Below, in pieces: positions 19,923 to 31,612 of a stretch of DNA of 64,000 nt (the stretch's first letter is position 1; each line of letters opens with the position of its first letter). The position numbers were made by a program, and so were the translations under genes. Source of the stretch: Riptortus pedestris (taxonomy: Eukaryota > Arthropoda > Insecta > Hemiptera > Alydidae); assembly GCA_019009955.1 (NCBI GenBank), contig CM032228.1, positions 6,640,001 to 6,704,000 of the forward strand, given 5' to 3'. Below the pieces are notes generated by a model. It did not search any database. It was not told the origin of the DNA and saw nothing but the letters and a program-made list of their open reading frames with translations.

Positions 19923-19963
19923 TATATATGCATGTTACTTGTCTGCTACCGCGGTCGTGATTT

Positions 19964-20195
19964 TGGCAGATTTCCCTTAAGGGAAATCAGCTATTGAGGT
20001 CGTACTCATGACGCGATTTTCGAAACATTTCTTCAAATGTCCATCAATCCTACCCAGGAGATGACGAAAATGAGGTATATATGTCTGTTAACGATCTAGC
20101 GGTCGCAATTTTTGTTTGATCGTTACGAAACTCGATATTTAATCGTTTTATGTATGTAAAAACGAAAAATTGTATAGAACCAATCTTATTGCAAA
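19964..20195 (-). mobile_element. HINE-like element interrupted by a Helitron
   Basis: Starts GCAGATTTCCCTTAAGGGAA and runs through the centre (only TATATA left) to aattgtatagaaccaatcttattgcaaa, exactly where the Helitron end begins. The Helitron is therefore the younger insertion. Confidence 0.85.
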
Positions 20196-21510
20196 CTAGC
20201 TCAGATACCCGGCTTCGCTCGGGAATTCATTTGAGGCTGAATGGTGATGGTTTTTTTTTTTTGGCAAGGCTTTACATTGCACAATATTTTGACATTTACC
20301 CGTCCCAGCGTTTAGTGTAAATACCCGTCGTTTCTGTGGATTTGTTAATAATAAAATTATTTTTTTATGTAAGACTTCACTGTTCTCCATATTGTCATAT
20401 TTCCGGTTCCAGTACATTATGTGTAGATTTGAATTATTAACACAAAATATTAACATAGATTTGAATTAATTTTTCCCGGTGAGGTACCTGGTAGTTGAGC
20501 AAATTTCTCTAAATAACAAAATAAACAATTTTTTTTATGTGCATATTTGCCAAAACCCCAATAGGATACGAAATATCACTATTCTTAATATCAGACCTTC
20601 CTTATAACCCCCACTCCTGCCCGTCCCTAGAAATGTTAGTATGGCTTATTATAAGGAAGGCGTTAGTGCTAATACACATACCGAGTGTTTTATTTAGTTC
20701 ACTTGAGTCTTTTGTGCCAAATAAAATTGTTGACTCTCGCTATAATGTTTAGGGTATAACACCTTTATACTTCGGTATACAACGATAGTGTATATAACAA
20801 AAGTTACTCTAAATAACAAAATAAACAACTTTTGTTATGTGCATATTTGCTGAAAAAGCAATAGGAAACGAAATACCGCTATTTTTAATTTCAGGCCTCC
20901 CTTATAACCCCCACTCCTGCCCGTCCTCTAGAAATGTTAGATAATGACTTATTATAAGGAAATCGTTAGTATTAATTCATATAGCGAGTTTGGTTTAGTT
21001 CGGTTGAGTCTTTTGTGCCAAATAAAATTGTGGACTCCCGCTATAGTTTTTAGCGTATAACTCATTTATACTTCCGTATACGGCAAAAGTGCATATAACA
21101 AAAGTTACTCTAAATTACAAAATAAACAACTTTTGTTATGTGCATATTTGCTGAAAAAGCAATAGGAAACGAAATATCGCTACTTTTAATTTCAAGCCTC
21201 CCTTATAACCCCCACTCCTGTTCGTCTTAGAGAATATTAATATAGCCTAAAGTCTAAGTTGGGCTAATAGTAATATACATACCAAGTTTCATAAAATTCG
21301 GTTCAGCCGTTTATGCGTGAAAAGGTAACAAACAAATAAACAAACAAACAAACAAACAAACATACACCAAAGAAACAAAATGCAGTTATGGTGTCTATGG
21401 CATGTGAAACGAAAAGTTATCGTGAAATTTCGCGAAAAAAATCAATGTACAGACAGAGGTTACAATTTTATATATATACAATATATTATAATATATATAT
21501 ATATAATATA
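20196..21510 (-). mobile_element. Helitron, complete, about four units
   Basis: Minus orientation: CTAG and hairpin end at 20196, TC start at 21510. Contains about four internal units of about 300 bp and the (GTTT)n and ttcgcgaaatttcacg segments near its 5' end. Confidence 0.9.
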
Positions 21511-21516
21511 GATATA

Positions 21517-23156
21517 TACTAGCTCAGATACCCGGCTTCGCCTCGGGAATTCATTTGTGGCTGAATGGTGATGGTATATTTTTGGCAAGGCTTTGCTTTG
21601 CACAATATTTTGACATTTACCCGTTCCAGTGTTTAGGGTTAATACCCGTTGTTGGCATTTGTTAATAATAAAAATTATTTTTTTATGTAAGATTTCACTG
21701 TCCTGCTTATTTGTCATATTTCCCGTCTCCTGTGCATTATGCATAGATTTGAATTATTAAGGAGAAAATATTGACATACATTTGAATTCATTTTTTCAGG
21801 TGAGGTACCTGGTAGTTCATATTGAAAAGAAGTGCTGAGCAAATGTCTCTAAATAACAAAATAAACAACTTTTGATATGTGCATATTTGCCGAAACCCCA
21901 ATAGGAAATCATTATTATTAATTTCAGGCCTCCCTTATAACCCCCACTCCTGCCCGTCCCTAGAAATGTTAGAATGGCTTATTATAAAGGAAGGCGTTAG
22001 TGCTAATACACATAAGTGTTTTTTATTTAGTTCGGTTGAGTCTTTTGTGCCAAATAAAATTGTTGTCTCCCGCTATAATTTTTAGCGAATAACGTCTTAA
22101 TATTTCGGTATAACGATGATAGTGTATATAAAAAAAAAAAGTTTCTCTATATAACAAAATAAACAACTTTTTGTTATGTGCATATTTGCCGAAAATGCAA
22201 TAGGAAGCGAAATATCACTATTATAAATTTCAGGCGTTCCTTATAACCCCCACTCCTGCGCGTCACTAGAAATGTTAGTATAGCTTATTATAAAGAAGGC
22301 GTTAGTACTAATAAACATAACAAGTTTGGTTTAATTCGGTTCAGAATTTAGTGCCAAATAAAATAGATGACTCCCACTTTAGTTTATAGCGTATAACTCA
22401 TTTATGCTTCCGTATACGGCAAAAAGTACATATTACAAAAGTTACTCTAAATAACAAAATAAACAACTTTTGTTATGTGCATATTTGCTGAAAAAGCAAT
22501 AGGAAACGAAATATCGCTATTTTTAATTTCTGGTCTCTCTTATAACCCCCACTCCTGCCCGTCCCTAGAAATGTTAGTATGGCTTATTATAAGTAAATCG
22601 TTAGTATTAATTTCACACAGCGAGTTTGTTTTAGTTCGGTTGAGTCTTTTATGCCAAATAAAAATTGTGGACTCCCGCTATAAAGTGTTTAGTGTATAAA
22701 CTCATTTATACTTCCGTATACGGCAAAAGTGCATATAACAAAAGTTACTCTAAATACAAAATAAACAACTTTTTGTTATGAGCATATTTGCTGAAAAAGC
22801 AATAGAAAATGAAAATATCGCTATTTTTAATTTTCAGGCCTCCATTATAACCCCCACTCCTGTTTCGTCTTAGAGAACATTAATATAGCCTAAAGTCTAA
22901 GTTGGGCTAGTAGTAATATACATACCAAGTTTCATAAAATTCGGTTCAGCCGTTTATGCGTGAAAAGGTAACAAACAAACAAACACATAAACAAACAAAC
23001 AAACAAATACACAACACAAACAAACAGACACCAAAGAAACAAAATGCAGTTATGGTGTCTATGGCATGTGAAACGAAAAGTTATCGTGAAATTTCGCGAA
23101 AAAAATCAATGTACAGACAGAGGTTACAATTTTATATATATATATATATATATAGA
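21517..23156 (-). mobile_element. Helitron, complete, about five units
   Basis: Same orientation as its left neighbour and separated from it by only 6 bp of TA. It is longer because it holds about one more internal unit. The hairpin has an extra base (GGCTTCGCCTCGGG). Confidence 0.88.
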
Positions 23157-23590
23157 TATATAGATTAAATTTACTAAATATTGGTATATACATTTATTCT
23201 CTATCTTGAATATTAACGGAGATATTTGCATTTTAGTTCGGATTAGGTCGGCCATTTTCGTCACTACTCGGCTAAGGTGGAAGCTTCTTCTAACCTTACC
23301 ATACCGTCGTTACTTTGTGAATTTTATGCAAATACGTTCTGGACATCCGCTTCCCTCCCTTTTTAAGTTCTTGGACTACTAAAATTTGAGTTATTAAAAT
23401 ATAAATTATTATTACAATTCAGAAGCCGTTTCAGTTGGGAATTTATTTTAATTAACTGAAAGATTTCTCATTACCGTTAGTATTTAATCACATCATTGTG
23501 TTACCAGTAAGCAGATTTCTCTATTGTAAAACTTCACATGGGAAATCTGCTTAGTTTACGTAGCCCCTGCGTGACGGACTTTTTGTCTTG
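23157..23590 (-). mobile_element. HINE-like 5' half
   Basis: Begins attaaatttactaaatattgg, continues through ctctatcttgaatattaac and ends ttacgtagCCCCTGCGTGACGGAC. Its other half may be the fragment at 19964-20195, with the two Helitrons between them. Confidence 0.8.
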
Positions 23591-23599
23591 CCGCTACCA

Positions 23600-24575
23600 A
23601 GCTCGACATATATGAGTTTCTTACAAAACTAAAGACCAAGTTGGTTAACAACTGAAATCTGAATAATGGAGGGGGTTTAGAAGGGAGTAGTTTCGAATAT
23701 TGAAATAACTCTGTTATTATAAGTCGGATAGAAAAATTGTATAGAATAGTGATTTATTATACAAGTGACGAAAGTAGATCATTTTACAACTCGAGTAAAA
23801 CGTTTACCCACACGAGCGAAGCGAGTCTGGTAATTTCACGAGAGTTGTAAATTCTACTTTCGTCAGGAGTGTAATATTAAATTGTTTTCTGTAATCGTTG
23901 AATAATGGCAACATTACTAAACTGAAATGAGTGAAGAAAGTGAAACATTTTGCAATAGAGTGAAGAAAATAAATCACTTTCTTCACAAGTGAAAGAAAGT
24001 GAATTTGCCTTCTTAATAGTAATAAGTATAAATTAAAAAAATAATTTGAAGTTGGAATTAAATGCTTTTAAATGTTTCATAACATTGTAAGAATTTATTT
24101 TAACAAATAAATTGAAATGTGAATGAATTATTGGTGGAAATAATCAATATATTTTAAAATTTAAATATAATAATAATTACCTTCCTTGTTTATAACGTGC
24201 ACTTGTTTATAACTGCACTACTTCACAATCATCACTAGTTGTTTTATAACCTTTCACAACCATGCTTATAACCTACCAACAACATACCATAATCTTCACA
24301 ACATCCTAATTTTGTTCATATTCTGGTTAGATCTGATCATGTGTTACACGATTACAGAAAAAAATTTAATATTACACTCGTGACGAAAGTAGAATTTACA
24401 AGTCTCGTGAAATTACCAGATTCCCTTCGCTCTTGTGGGTAAACGTTTCACTTGAGTTGTAAAATGATCTACTTTCGTCACTTGTATAATAAATAACTAT
24501 TATTGTAAATTTAAATACCTATAACTATTGTTTTATACATATTTTCTCCATCTTGAATGTTAACAGAGATGTTTG
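23600..24575 (-). mobile_element. HINE-like fragment split by a MITE
   Basis: 23600-23753 (gggtttagaagggag to aaaaattgtatagaatag) and 24493-24575 (tttaaatacctataactatt to gaatgttaacagagatg) are consecutive parts of one HINE, separated by the 739-bp long-TIR element. Confidence 0.75.
23754..24492. mobile_element. 739-bp MITE with about 144-bp terminal inverted repeats
   Basis: The left arm 23754-23897 (TTATTATACAAGTGACGAAA to tctgtaatcg) matches the reverse complement of the right arm 24349-24492 with few differences. The centre is AT-rich and noncoding. The TIRs contain smaller internal inversions (acgaaagtaga near both ends of each arm). No clear target duplication. Confidence 0.9.
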
Positions 24576-24576
24576 G

Positions 24577-24723
24577 TTTTAGCAGATTTCCCTTAAGGGA
24601 AATCAGCTATTGAGGTTGTACTCATGACGGAATTTTTGACATTTTTCATCAAATGTCCATCGATCCTACCTAGTAGATGACGAAAATGAGGTCCGTTCAA
24701 AACTGTATATCTATATATCTATA

Positions 24724-24780
<57 letters not shown>

Positions 24781-25568
24781 ATGTGGCTGTTCCCGCTCTA
24801 GTGGTCGCAATTGTTGTTTAATCCTTACCAAACTTAATATTTATGCGTTTTATTTAAAAATAAAGATCAAGTTCGTTTAAGGGTGAAATCGGACATGTGG
24901 GGGGGGGGGGTTTAGAGGGGAGAATTTTCGAAAATTCGAAATATCTTCGTTACTATACGTCGGATCGAAAAATTTATACAGATCAAATCTTATTACAAAT
25001 TAATTTACTATAAATATTGTTATATACATTTATTCTCTATCTTGAATATTAACCGAGATATTTTCATTTTTCAGTTTTCACCAAACCGTCACTTCTACTC
25101 ATGTTACGTAACAATACTCTGCTACATAATAAATCACATTATTGGAAGTTTAAATACCAAAAATTGTATTCAAGAGACCTATACGAGATACATGCAAATA
25201 TGCACTTGTGACTCCCCCCCCCCATGTGCATGGTTTGGACGACTAAAATTTGATTGATTGAGATAACAATTATTCTGACTTATTATTAATTACAGTACTA
25301 GATATAGTAAATAGTTCTCAATAAAATTAATGTGTTATATTCTGATATATTTCAGTAATTGTTTTCTTTCCGTTGTGAGGCGGGACCCGTTTGTTTACAT
25401 TTCTAACCTAACGCTTCCTGTCGGCAGGCTATTGAAATTGGATGAAACATTTCTTATTTCCGTTTGTATTTATTCACGGTGTTGTGTTAGCAGTATGTAT
25501 ATTTATCTATTACTAAACTTCATGAGGGAAATCTGCTTAGTTTACGCAGCCCCTGCGTGACGGACTTT
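24577..25568 (-). mobile_element. HINE-like element, long form, complete
   Basis: From TTTTAGCAGATTTCCCTTAA to GCGTGACGGACTTTTTT. It has a (TA)n centre at about 24705-24778 and, unlike the 628-bp exemplar, an additional AT-rich section (about 25070-25500) before the 5' terminus, also seen in the copy at 46848-47845. Confidence 0.85.
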
Positions 25569-26449
25569 TTTAATTTTCAGTCTTCTGTAAACTGTCACTT
25601 CTACTCATGTCATATTGGCAATGACCAGTCATGCCATGAACCACTGTATTCTGAGCTTAAATACCAAATATTTTTCTCATTGAACTTAATGTCTGAGATG
25701 CATGCACGTGACTCATCATTTATGATTTCACGTTCTACCTCAAAAATGTTTATTTTTTATTCAACATACTCGCGTTTTAACTGTTTCATTCAACACCAAA
25801 GATATTATTAGTTAAAGGCTGAAATCGGACCTGAAATAGAGAGGTGACGGTTTATATGGGGGGAGGGGAATTTGAAAATTTAAAATATTTTCTTTAATAT
25901 GAGTCTGGGCGAAAATTTTTATAGAACAAGTCTTGTTAAGCTATTGATATCTCAAGTGGTGAGCTTGAAACTTTTCTACCATATTGTAGTATAGCATCAC
26001 AGGACATACATCACAACTACCTTATCCAAATAGCTACTCAACTGCCTCACGATGCTGAGTTGGAATAGTTTTGAATAAAGTTGGCTTATTTTACGAGGAA
26101 TGATAGTTGCTATATTTGACATTCTTTGGAAAATAAGTGATATTCACAGAGTTAACAGATTCAGAGAACTCTGTCGAACTAGTAATAAATGTAATACCAA
26201 CTTTCATTCACTAAAAGATTTGTTACATTTTCCACAAATTCTTGAGATATTCATAGACTATAAGCTATATTCTCAAGATACACTATTATTTTCCAAATTT
26301 CTTATTCTGCATCACAGTTACTTTTTAAGCAAATAGCAACAGCCATCAATGCACTAGTTGTGATTCAGATCAATGAAAAGTTAAAATAAAAATCTTGTTG
26401 TTATATAAAAAGCATTGGATTAATTAAAAACTAAATAATCCCTTCCTTT
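25569..26449. other. Receptor intron 1, degraded repeat then unassigned
   Basis: 25570-25930 resembles the long-form HINE section (tctactcatgtcat, gaaatcgg...). 25930-26449 shows no recognisable repeat or gene. Confidence 0.4.
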
Positions 26450-26621
26450 TAGCAGATTTCCCTTAAGGGAAATCTGCTATTGAGGTTGTACTCATGACGG
26501 AATTTAGAGGGGAGGATTTTCGAAAATTTCGAAATATCTACGTTACTATACGTCTGATCGAAAAATCGTACAGAATCAATCTTATTGCAAATTAAATTTA
26601 CTATAAATATAGTTATATATA

Positions 26622-26658
<37 letters not shown>

Positions 26659-27390
26659 CTAATGTACAAAAAACTATGCCTAACTATATGTGCTCGGATT
26701 GGTTATTTTGACAGGAAATAAGTTTCATTATATATTTAATTGTAATAAATGCAATCCATGATTATGATTTTAAGTATTCAAAAAGGAGAGTTAAAAAGTG
26801 GAAAGGGATAGATTAGGAAACACATTTTTATTTATTCTTCAACAGTAAAATTTCTCATTTATAAATCGCCTGCCTGACCCTCACGGGAAAACAATACGCC
26901 CAGACAGGGAAGTGTAGTTGTAAACATTGAAGCCTTGCCCAAAATAATACTATGCACACAGCAACGACTAGACCCTAAACACTGGGGAACGGGGGAAATG
27001 TCAAAAATACTGTGCAAACTAAAGGCTTTACCAAAAAAATACCACATCATTCCAGCCTCAAATGAATTCCCGGGCGAAGCCGGGTATCTTAGGCTAGTGT
27101 ATATGTATATATATATTATATATATATATATATATGTATATATATTATATGTATATATATATTTAGTTCTTGGACTACTAAAATTTAAGTTGTTAAAATA
27201 TAAATTATTCTTACAATTCAGAAGCCGTTTCAGTTGGGAATTTATTTTAATTAACTGAACGATTTCTCATTACCGTTTGTATTTAATCATGGTGATATTG
27301 TATTACCAGTATGTAGATTTCTCTAATTGTATACCTTCACGTGGGAAATCTGCTTAGTTTACGCAGTCCCTGCGTGACGGACTTTTCATC
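26450..27390. mobile_element. Nested HINE and Helitron remnants
   Basis: 26450-26620 is a minus-oriented HINE 3' part with an internal deletion. 26870-27097 is a plus-oriented Helitron 3' end (GAATTCCCGGGCGAAGCCGG, tatcttagg, CTAG). 27150-27390 is a minus-oriented HINE 5' end closing with CCCTGCGTGACGGAC. (TA)n tracts at 26615-26652 and 27100-27160. Confidence 0.75.
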
Positions 27391-27920
27391 CATCCAATAC
27401 ACTGAAGTTCCTTTCCCTACAGCCATTCTCTTGTACCCTCCAAACATGAAGCAGCAGTTTAGGCATATTTTGAAAAACTATGTTGACACATTTCTCTAAG
27501 GAAATCAGCTACTTATTGAAGTTTTCACACAGGATGAAATATTGGAAAAATGTCTATTGAGCCTTCTAGGAGATGATGAAAATGTGTGGAAATGGTTTAG
27601 GATTATTACTTTTCTTAATGCTATAAATATTTAATGTATTACAAGTTTTAAAAGATGTATTACATTCTTTCATTAAGGTTTAAAAAAAATGTTTATTGTT
27701 AGTTTTCAAATTACATACTCTAATTTAGCAGTGATTTTAAAATCATTAAATACAAGTTTTTTACACTGAATGGGAAACATGAACTTTATTATTATGTTGA
27801 AACAAAATGTCCCCAATCCTCATTTTAATTTTGTAAGTAAAATCACACTAGTTTAAAAATTGGTGTATTTAATTTGCCATTAATAATTCAAATGATTCCA
27901 ACTATCCACTTCCATCCCCA
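27391..27920. other. Receptor intron 1, unassigned
   Basis: A weak HINE-like trace (tttctctaaggaaatcagct near 27490) and otherwise AT-rich sequence with no gene. Confidence 0.35.
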
Positions 27921-27922
27921 TC

Positions 27923-28085
27923 GTCAGAGCGTAGGGCGTGCCTGTAGACTTGCTACTGGGCTAAACCCTCCCAATGCACTGCCAGTAGCAACTCTTTAGG
28001 CATGCCCTACGCTCTGACGCTCTGAAGATGGGATGTAATTCCCGAAAGCGCTAAGCGTTTTTAAGAAATAAATTGTGAGGAGCCA
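27923..28085 (+). mobile_element. Inverted-repeat fragment with hammerhead-like core (Penelope-type, tentative)
   Basis: Arms 27923-27960 and 27982-28018 are inverted copies (GTCAGAGCGTAGGGC and GCCCTACGCTCTGAC). Directly after the right arm come CTGAAGA (28022-28028), a GGGA...TCCC hairpin, GAAA (28044-28047), a GCGC start and AAGAAATAAATTG. Confidence 0.55.
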
Positions 28086-28900
28086 TAAAAAAGTGGTTTC
28101 TGATTAACCTGATTCATCACCCTCACCACCAGCTTTTTGTAATCCCCATTATAACAAATTAACTTGAGTATTTCCATTTTGAATCTTAGTAATATCTAGT
28201 TCTTTCTTAATTTTTCTTAATACTCTTGTTACTTCCCTTTTAATGCAGCCGTTGTAGTGGAGTTATTCTTTTAGCTGTATTATTTCATTTTTTTAAATGT
28301 TTCATTGCTGCACAATGAAATAGCTAAGTTTCTAAAGTATGGGTGGCACCATGTTCTTTGGGCTAGGCAGTGGGTATATCATATTGTATAAAACAGCTTG
28401 AGTCATGATTGTAGTAATACGTTTCAGGCTTTGAGTGATACATGAATCAATCACTTCATGGCGCTTATTTATATCAATTCTATTTTATATTATTTTAGTA
28501 GATTCATATTACTACTCCTTATAAATCATTTTATTTTCTGAATTTATAACATTATTAATTTTAAAAAGTGTTACAATTATTTTTTTTAACTAAATATCGA
28601 CCACATGGATCATGTAGGTTTGTCTTCAGCAACCTAATGTATTTGGACAGCCCAAACTTTTATTACTCAATAAGGTTTTTTTCTCCTGGAATCAAATATA
28701 AATATAGCTTAGATTTCATCATGCTGTATCTCTAATTCTTCATTATGGCCCAAAATAATATCACTTTTATTAATTTGGGACATTTCTGCCAGAATATGTT
28801 AATTATTAAACTCAGTTTTAGTTTTTAATTAAATTGGAACCCAAGTATAGATGATTTTTTCATATAACTGTCATTTTTAGTTTCTCTTATTAAATATATT
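28086..28900. other. Receptor intron 1, no feature seen
   Basis: AT-rich sequence with no recognised gene or repeat. Confidence 0.4.
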
Positions 28901-28904
28901 TGGG

Positions 28905-29120
28905 CTCAGGTTAGCCATATGAGTTAAGGCGTTCGTCTTAATCTTGACTTGGCAAACCTAGAGTGGCCGATCCCATGATTCCCGCCTCAGAGATAGGAAT
29001 TTGTTTAGTGAAGAACTTATTAAATAAAATCATTAGTCCCACCCTGGATAGAAAAGGGTGGTAACCTGTAGATAACCTGTCCCAATTAGCTGTAGTACAA
29101 CAAAGTTAATAAATAAAATA
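28905..29120 (+). mobile_element. tRNA-derived SINE
   Basis: Head ggctcaggttagccatatga, gttaaggcgttcgtctta; body CCCACCCTGGATAGAAAAGG, gtaacctgtagataacctgt, CCCAATTAGC; tail of ATAAATAAAA type. Confidence 0.75.
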
Positions 29121-29284
29121 CACATGATTAAATAACATTTTTTTGTTGTTCTAATATTTTTAATTCCTACTTTTATCCTAAAGAATTTATTATGCATTTA
29201 AAAACAATTGTAGTTTCTTCGATATTATCATTAGCTAACTTATTCAATATTTTGTGGGAAGCTTTAATATAGGAAGTAAAGTTA

Positions 29285-29490
29285 TTTATTAACATCCACA
29301 TTGTGCTACTACGATTAATTGGGACAAGTTATCTACAGGTTACCGTCCTTTTCTAGCCAGGGTGGGACTAAGTATTATATTTAATGAGTTTGTAACTAGA
29401 TGCATTCCTATTACCCATTCAGGAATCAAACTCACCACTCTACCTTTACCATGTGAGGCCAACACTTTTAACTCACAGTGCTAATCCGAG
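29285..29490 (-). mobile_element. tRNA-derived SINE
   Basis: Same family inverted: attaattgggacaagttatc at the left and a tRNA-like head (tgtgaggccaacacttttaa) at the right. It forms an inverted pair with the copy 170 bp to its left. Confidence 0.75.
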
Positions 29491-29784
29491 CCCTATTTAA
29501 TATTTAAAATCTATGATTTAACAACTTGAGCATATTCAGTTCCTTTCTAATAACATGGTTCTCACTATTTTTTTTAGATAAATGTTGATTTTTCATTGTT
29601 TGTTTAATATCTTGAATAATATTAGTTGCTTCAAATAAGTTCTTAAGTATTTCCCTAGAGTTTAAAACTCTTCAGAGTTAAAAAAAGTTTGCTAGTCCTT
29701 CACACAACTCAACACTGCCAGGCACCTTGAACATATGATTATTGATATTAATATATTTGGTATTATATATAAACTAGCGGACCC

Positions 29785-30170
29785 GACAGACGTTATCCTG
29801 CATAAAATTTCAAGCGATTAGGATATTAAATTTAATAATATTATGTTTAAAAGCTACTTTACTATATCCCGTTTATACTTTGTTATACGGCAAAAGTGAA
29901 TATAACAAAAGTTACTCTAAATAACCAAATAAACAACTTTTATACAGAGCATATTTGCTGAAAAACCAATAGGAAACAAAATATCGCTATTTTTAATTTT
30001 AGGCCTCCCTACAACCCCCACTCCTGCTCCATCTGCCGGGCTAATTTGTGAATTTAAACCATCCAGGGCGTCACCCAAACACATACAAAAACAATTCATT
30101 CAAATCGGTCCAGCTTTTTAGGAGGAGTTCAGTGACATACACACTTAAAGTAGAATTATATATATAAAGA
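29785..30170 (-). mobile_element. Helitron-unit remnant with unrelated ends
   Basis: One internal Helitron unit (ttactctaaataaccaaata, acaacccccactcctg) flanked by ACTAGCGGACCCGACAGACG at the left and agctttttaggaggagttca, gaattatatatataaaga at the right. The ends suggest a second Helitron- or RTE-related family that captured or shares the unit. Confidence 0.5.
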
Positions 30171-30343
30171 TATAATACTAAAAAAAAGTAAATGGAAATA
30201 AAAAATAATCTTGAAATGTAATACTCAAGCATTTGCATTATATAAATGCTTCAATTATTTTCCTACTTACTAAATGAAAATTCTTGGTAATATTTGGGCA
30301 ATGACAAGACAGAGGTTTTTGTACAACATATCTTTATTCCTAG

Positions 30344-30412
30344 GTGGACAAATTCAATGCAGTTCTATTCAAGGGAATGATGCAAGACAGGTCTGGCGAA
30401 TTGTATAAAAAT
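30344..30412 (+). CDS. Gustatory receptor, exon 2
   Basis: Acceptor TTTATTCCTAG (ends 30343), 23 codons (VDKFNAVLFKGMMQDRSGEL, then YKN) and consensus donor GTAAGT (30413). It is an amphipathic segment between TM6 and TM7 of the receptor. Phase 0 at both ends. It follows KISKE of exon 1 after an 11.2-kb intron filled with transposons. Confidence 0.8.
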
Positions 30413-30529
30413 GTAAGTTATATTGTGGATTATATTATATTTTTATGTTATATTTTACTCTACATTTGCAAGTTGTAATATAAAATATTTTGGAAATTAT
30501 ACGTTTAAAGTGACACATATACAGAGACT

Positions 30530-31070
30530 GGATAAAAATCCATTCAGGAAATATTTGAAATGAACAAGCTGACACATTAGCAAAGGAAGCAGCTCAAGAT
30601 ACAAAAATAATTCCAGAATTCTCTCTCGTACCACTCTCATACATTAAAAAAGACTTACGTACCGACACAATACATAAGTGGAACAGAGAATGGACGACAT
30701 GTAACAAATCTTACAGCTTACATCAATACATACCAAATACAACTCACAACAACTACAACACAATTAAGTCACCATCACAAATGCACACAATTTCTACCGG
30801 AACATGGACAGACAGGACATTATTTAACAAGATTTAAAATTCAAGATAATGGCAAATGTACTTGCGACACATGGACAACACAAACCTTTTTAAATATATT
30901 CTGTAACTGCTCACCAATTAATCAAAATAGGTCAAATTTAATAATGAATATAATTTTAAAAGACGGTAAATAGCCTGAACGATGGAATGAGAAATATAAT
31001 AATTCAATATGTTTCTTTTACAAAGACTCACAAATTAAAAAAGAGCAAAACTATAACATCAGTTAAGTTT
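30530..31070 (+). pseudogene. Decayed RNase H end of a non-LTR retrotransposon
   Basis: Plus-strand frames with stops read NEQADTLAKEAAQDTK, then KKDLRTDTIHKWNREW and HTISTGTWTDRTLF. The NEQADTLAKEAA segment is the last acidic motif of pol-type RNase H. It lies inside the 956-bp receptor intron 2. Confidence 0.7.
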
Positions 31071-31368
31071 TAATTTATTTAACTTGTTTTTAAATTTTTT
31101 TCATCAATTGTATTCTGTATTTATTTTGATTTATTATATTTTTTTTGTGATAACAATCCAGTGCATTGTAAATATTGTAAAACTCAATTTATTTAAACAT
31201 AACCATACATGTAATATTCCATGTAGCAATAGAACATGTACTCAAATAAATGTTTTCTCACAGGGTTGCTAGCAGGAGAAAAAACAACAGTTGTATTGCT
31301 CAGTAACATTGGAGGTGATAATTAATATATGCTCCAATTCCAATAATTATTTCTTCTCTCTGTTGCAG

Positions 31369-31458
31369 GAGATTCTCTACACTCATATCTCGAAGAAAAG
31401 GAGCATCTCTTTCTCTGCGTGTGGCTTCTTCCCTCTGGACTTCACTCTCATTCAATCT
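31369..31458 (+). CDS. Gustatory receptor, exon 3
   Basis: Acceptor CTCTCTGTTGCAG (ends 31368), 30 codons and donor GTACGT (31459). Encodes EILYTHISKKRSISFSACGF, then FPLDFTLIQS. The SACGFFPLD segment is the conserved F.A.G.F.ld block before TM7 in insect gustatory receptors. Phase 0 at both ends. Confidence 0.85.
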
Positions 31459-31570
31459 GTACGTTGTAAAGGTGTTTTGTCCTCTATACCTGCATTGGTT
31501 TGCATAGATGCTTTGCTTGTGTTTGTCTTTGTAGGTGCATTGTTTTTCATAGATGCCTTGTTAGATGAGA

Positions 31571-31612
31571 GGGAGAGGGAGTAGAAAGAGGGGGGGGGAG
31601 AGAGAGAGAGCA
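31571..31612. repeat. Purine (GA/G)n tract
   Basis: GAGAGGGAGAGG, G runs and (GA)n. Confidence 0.8.

Noticed and set aside
20537..22699. Repeated frames beginning MCIFA... about 70 codons long
   Set aside because: They translate the Helitron internal unit and are broken at random in different units.
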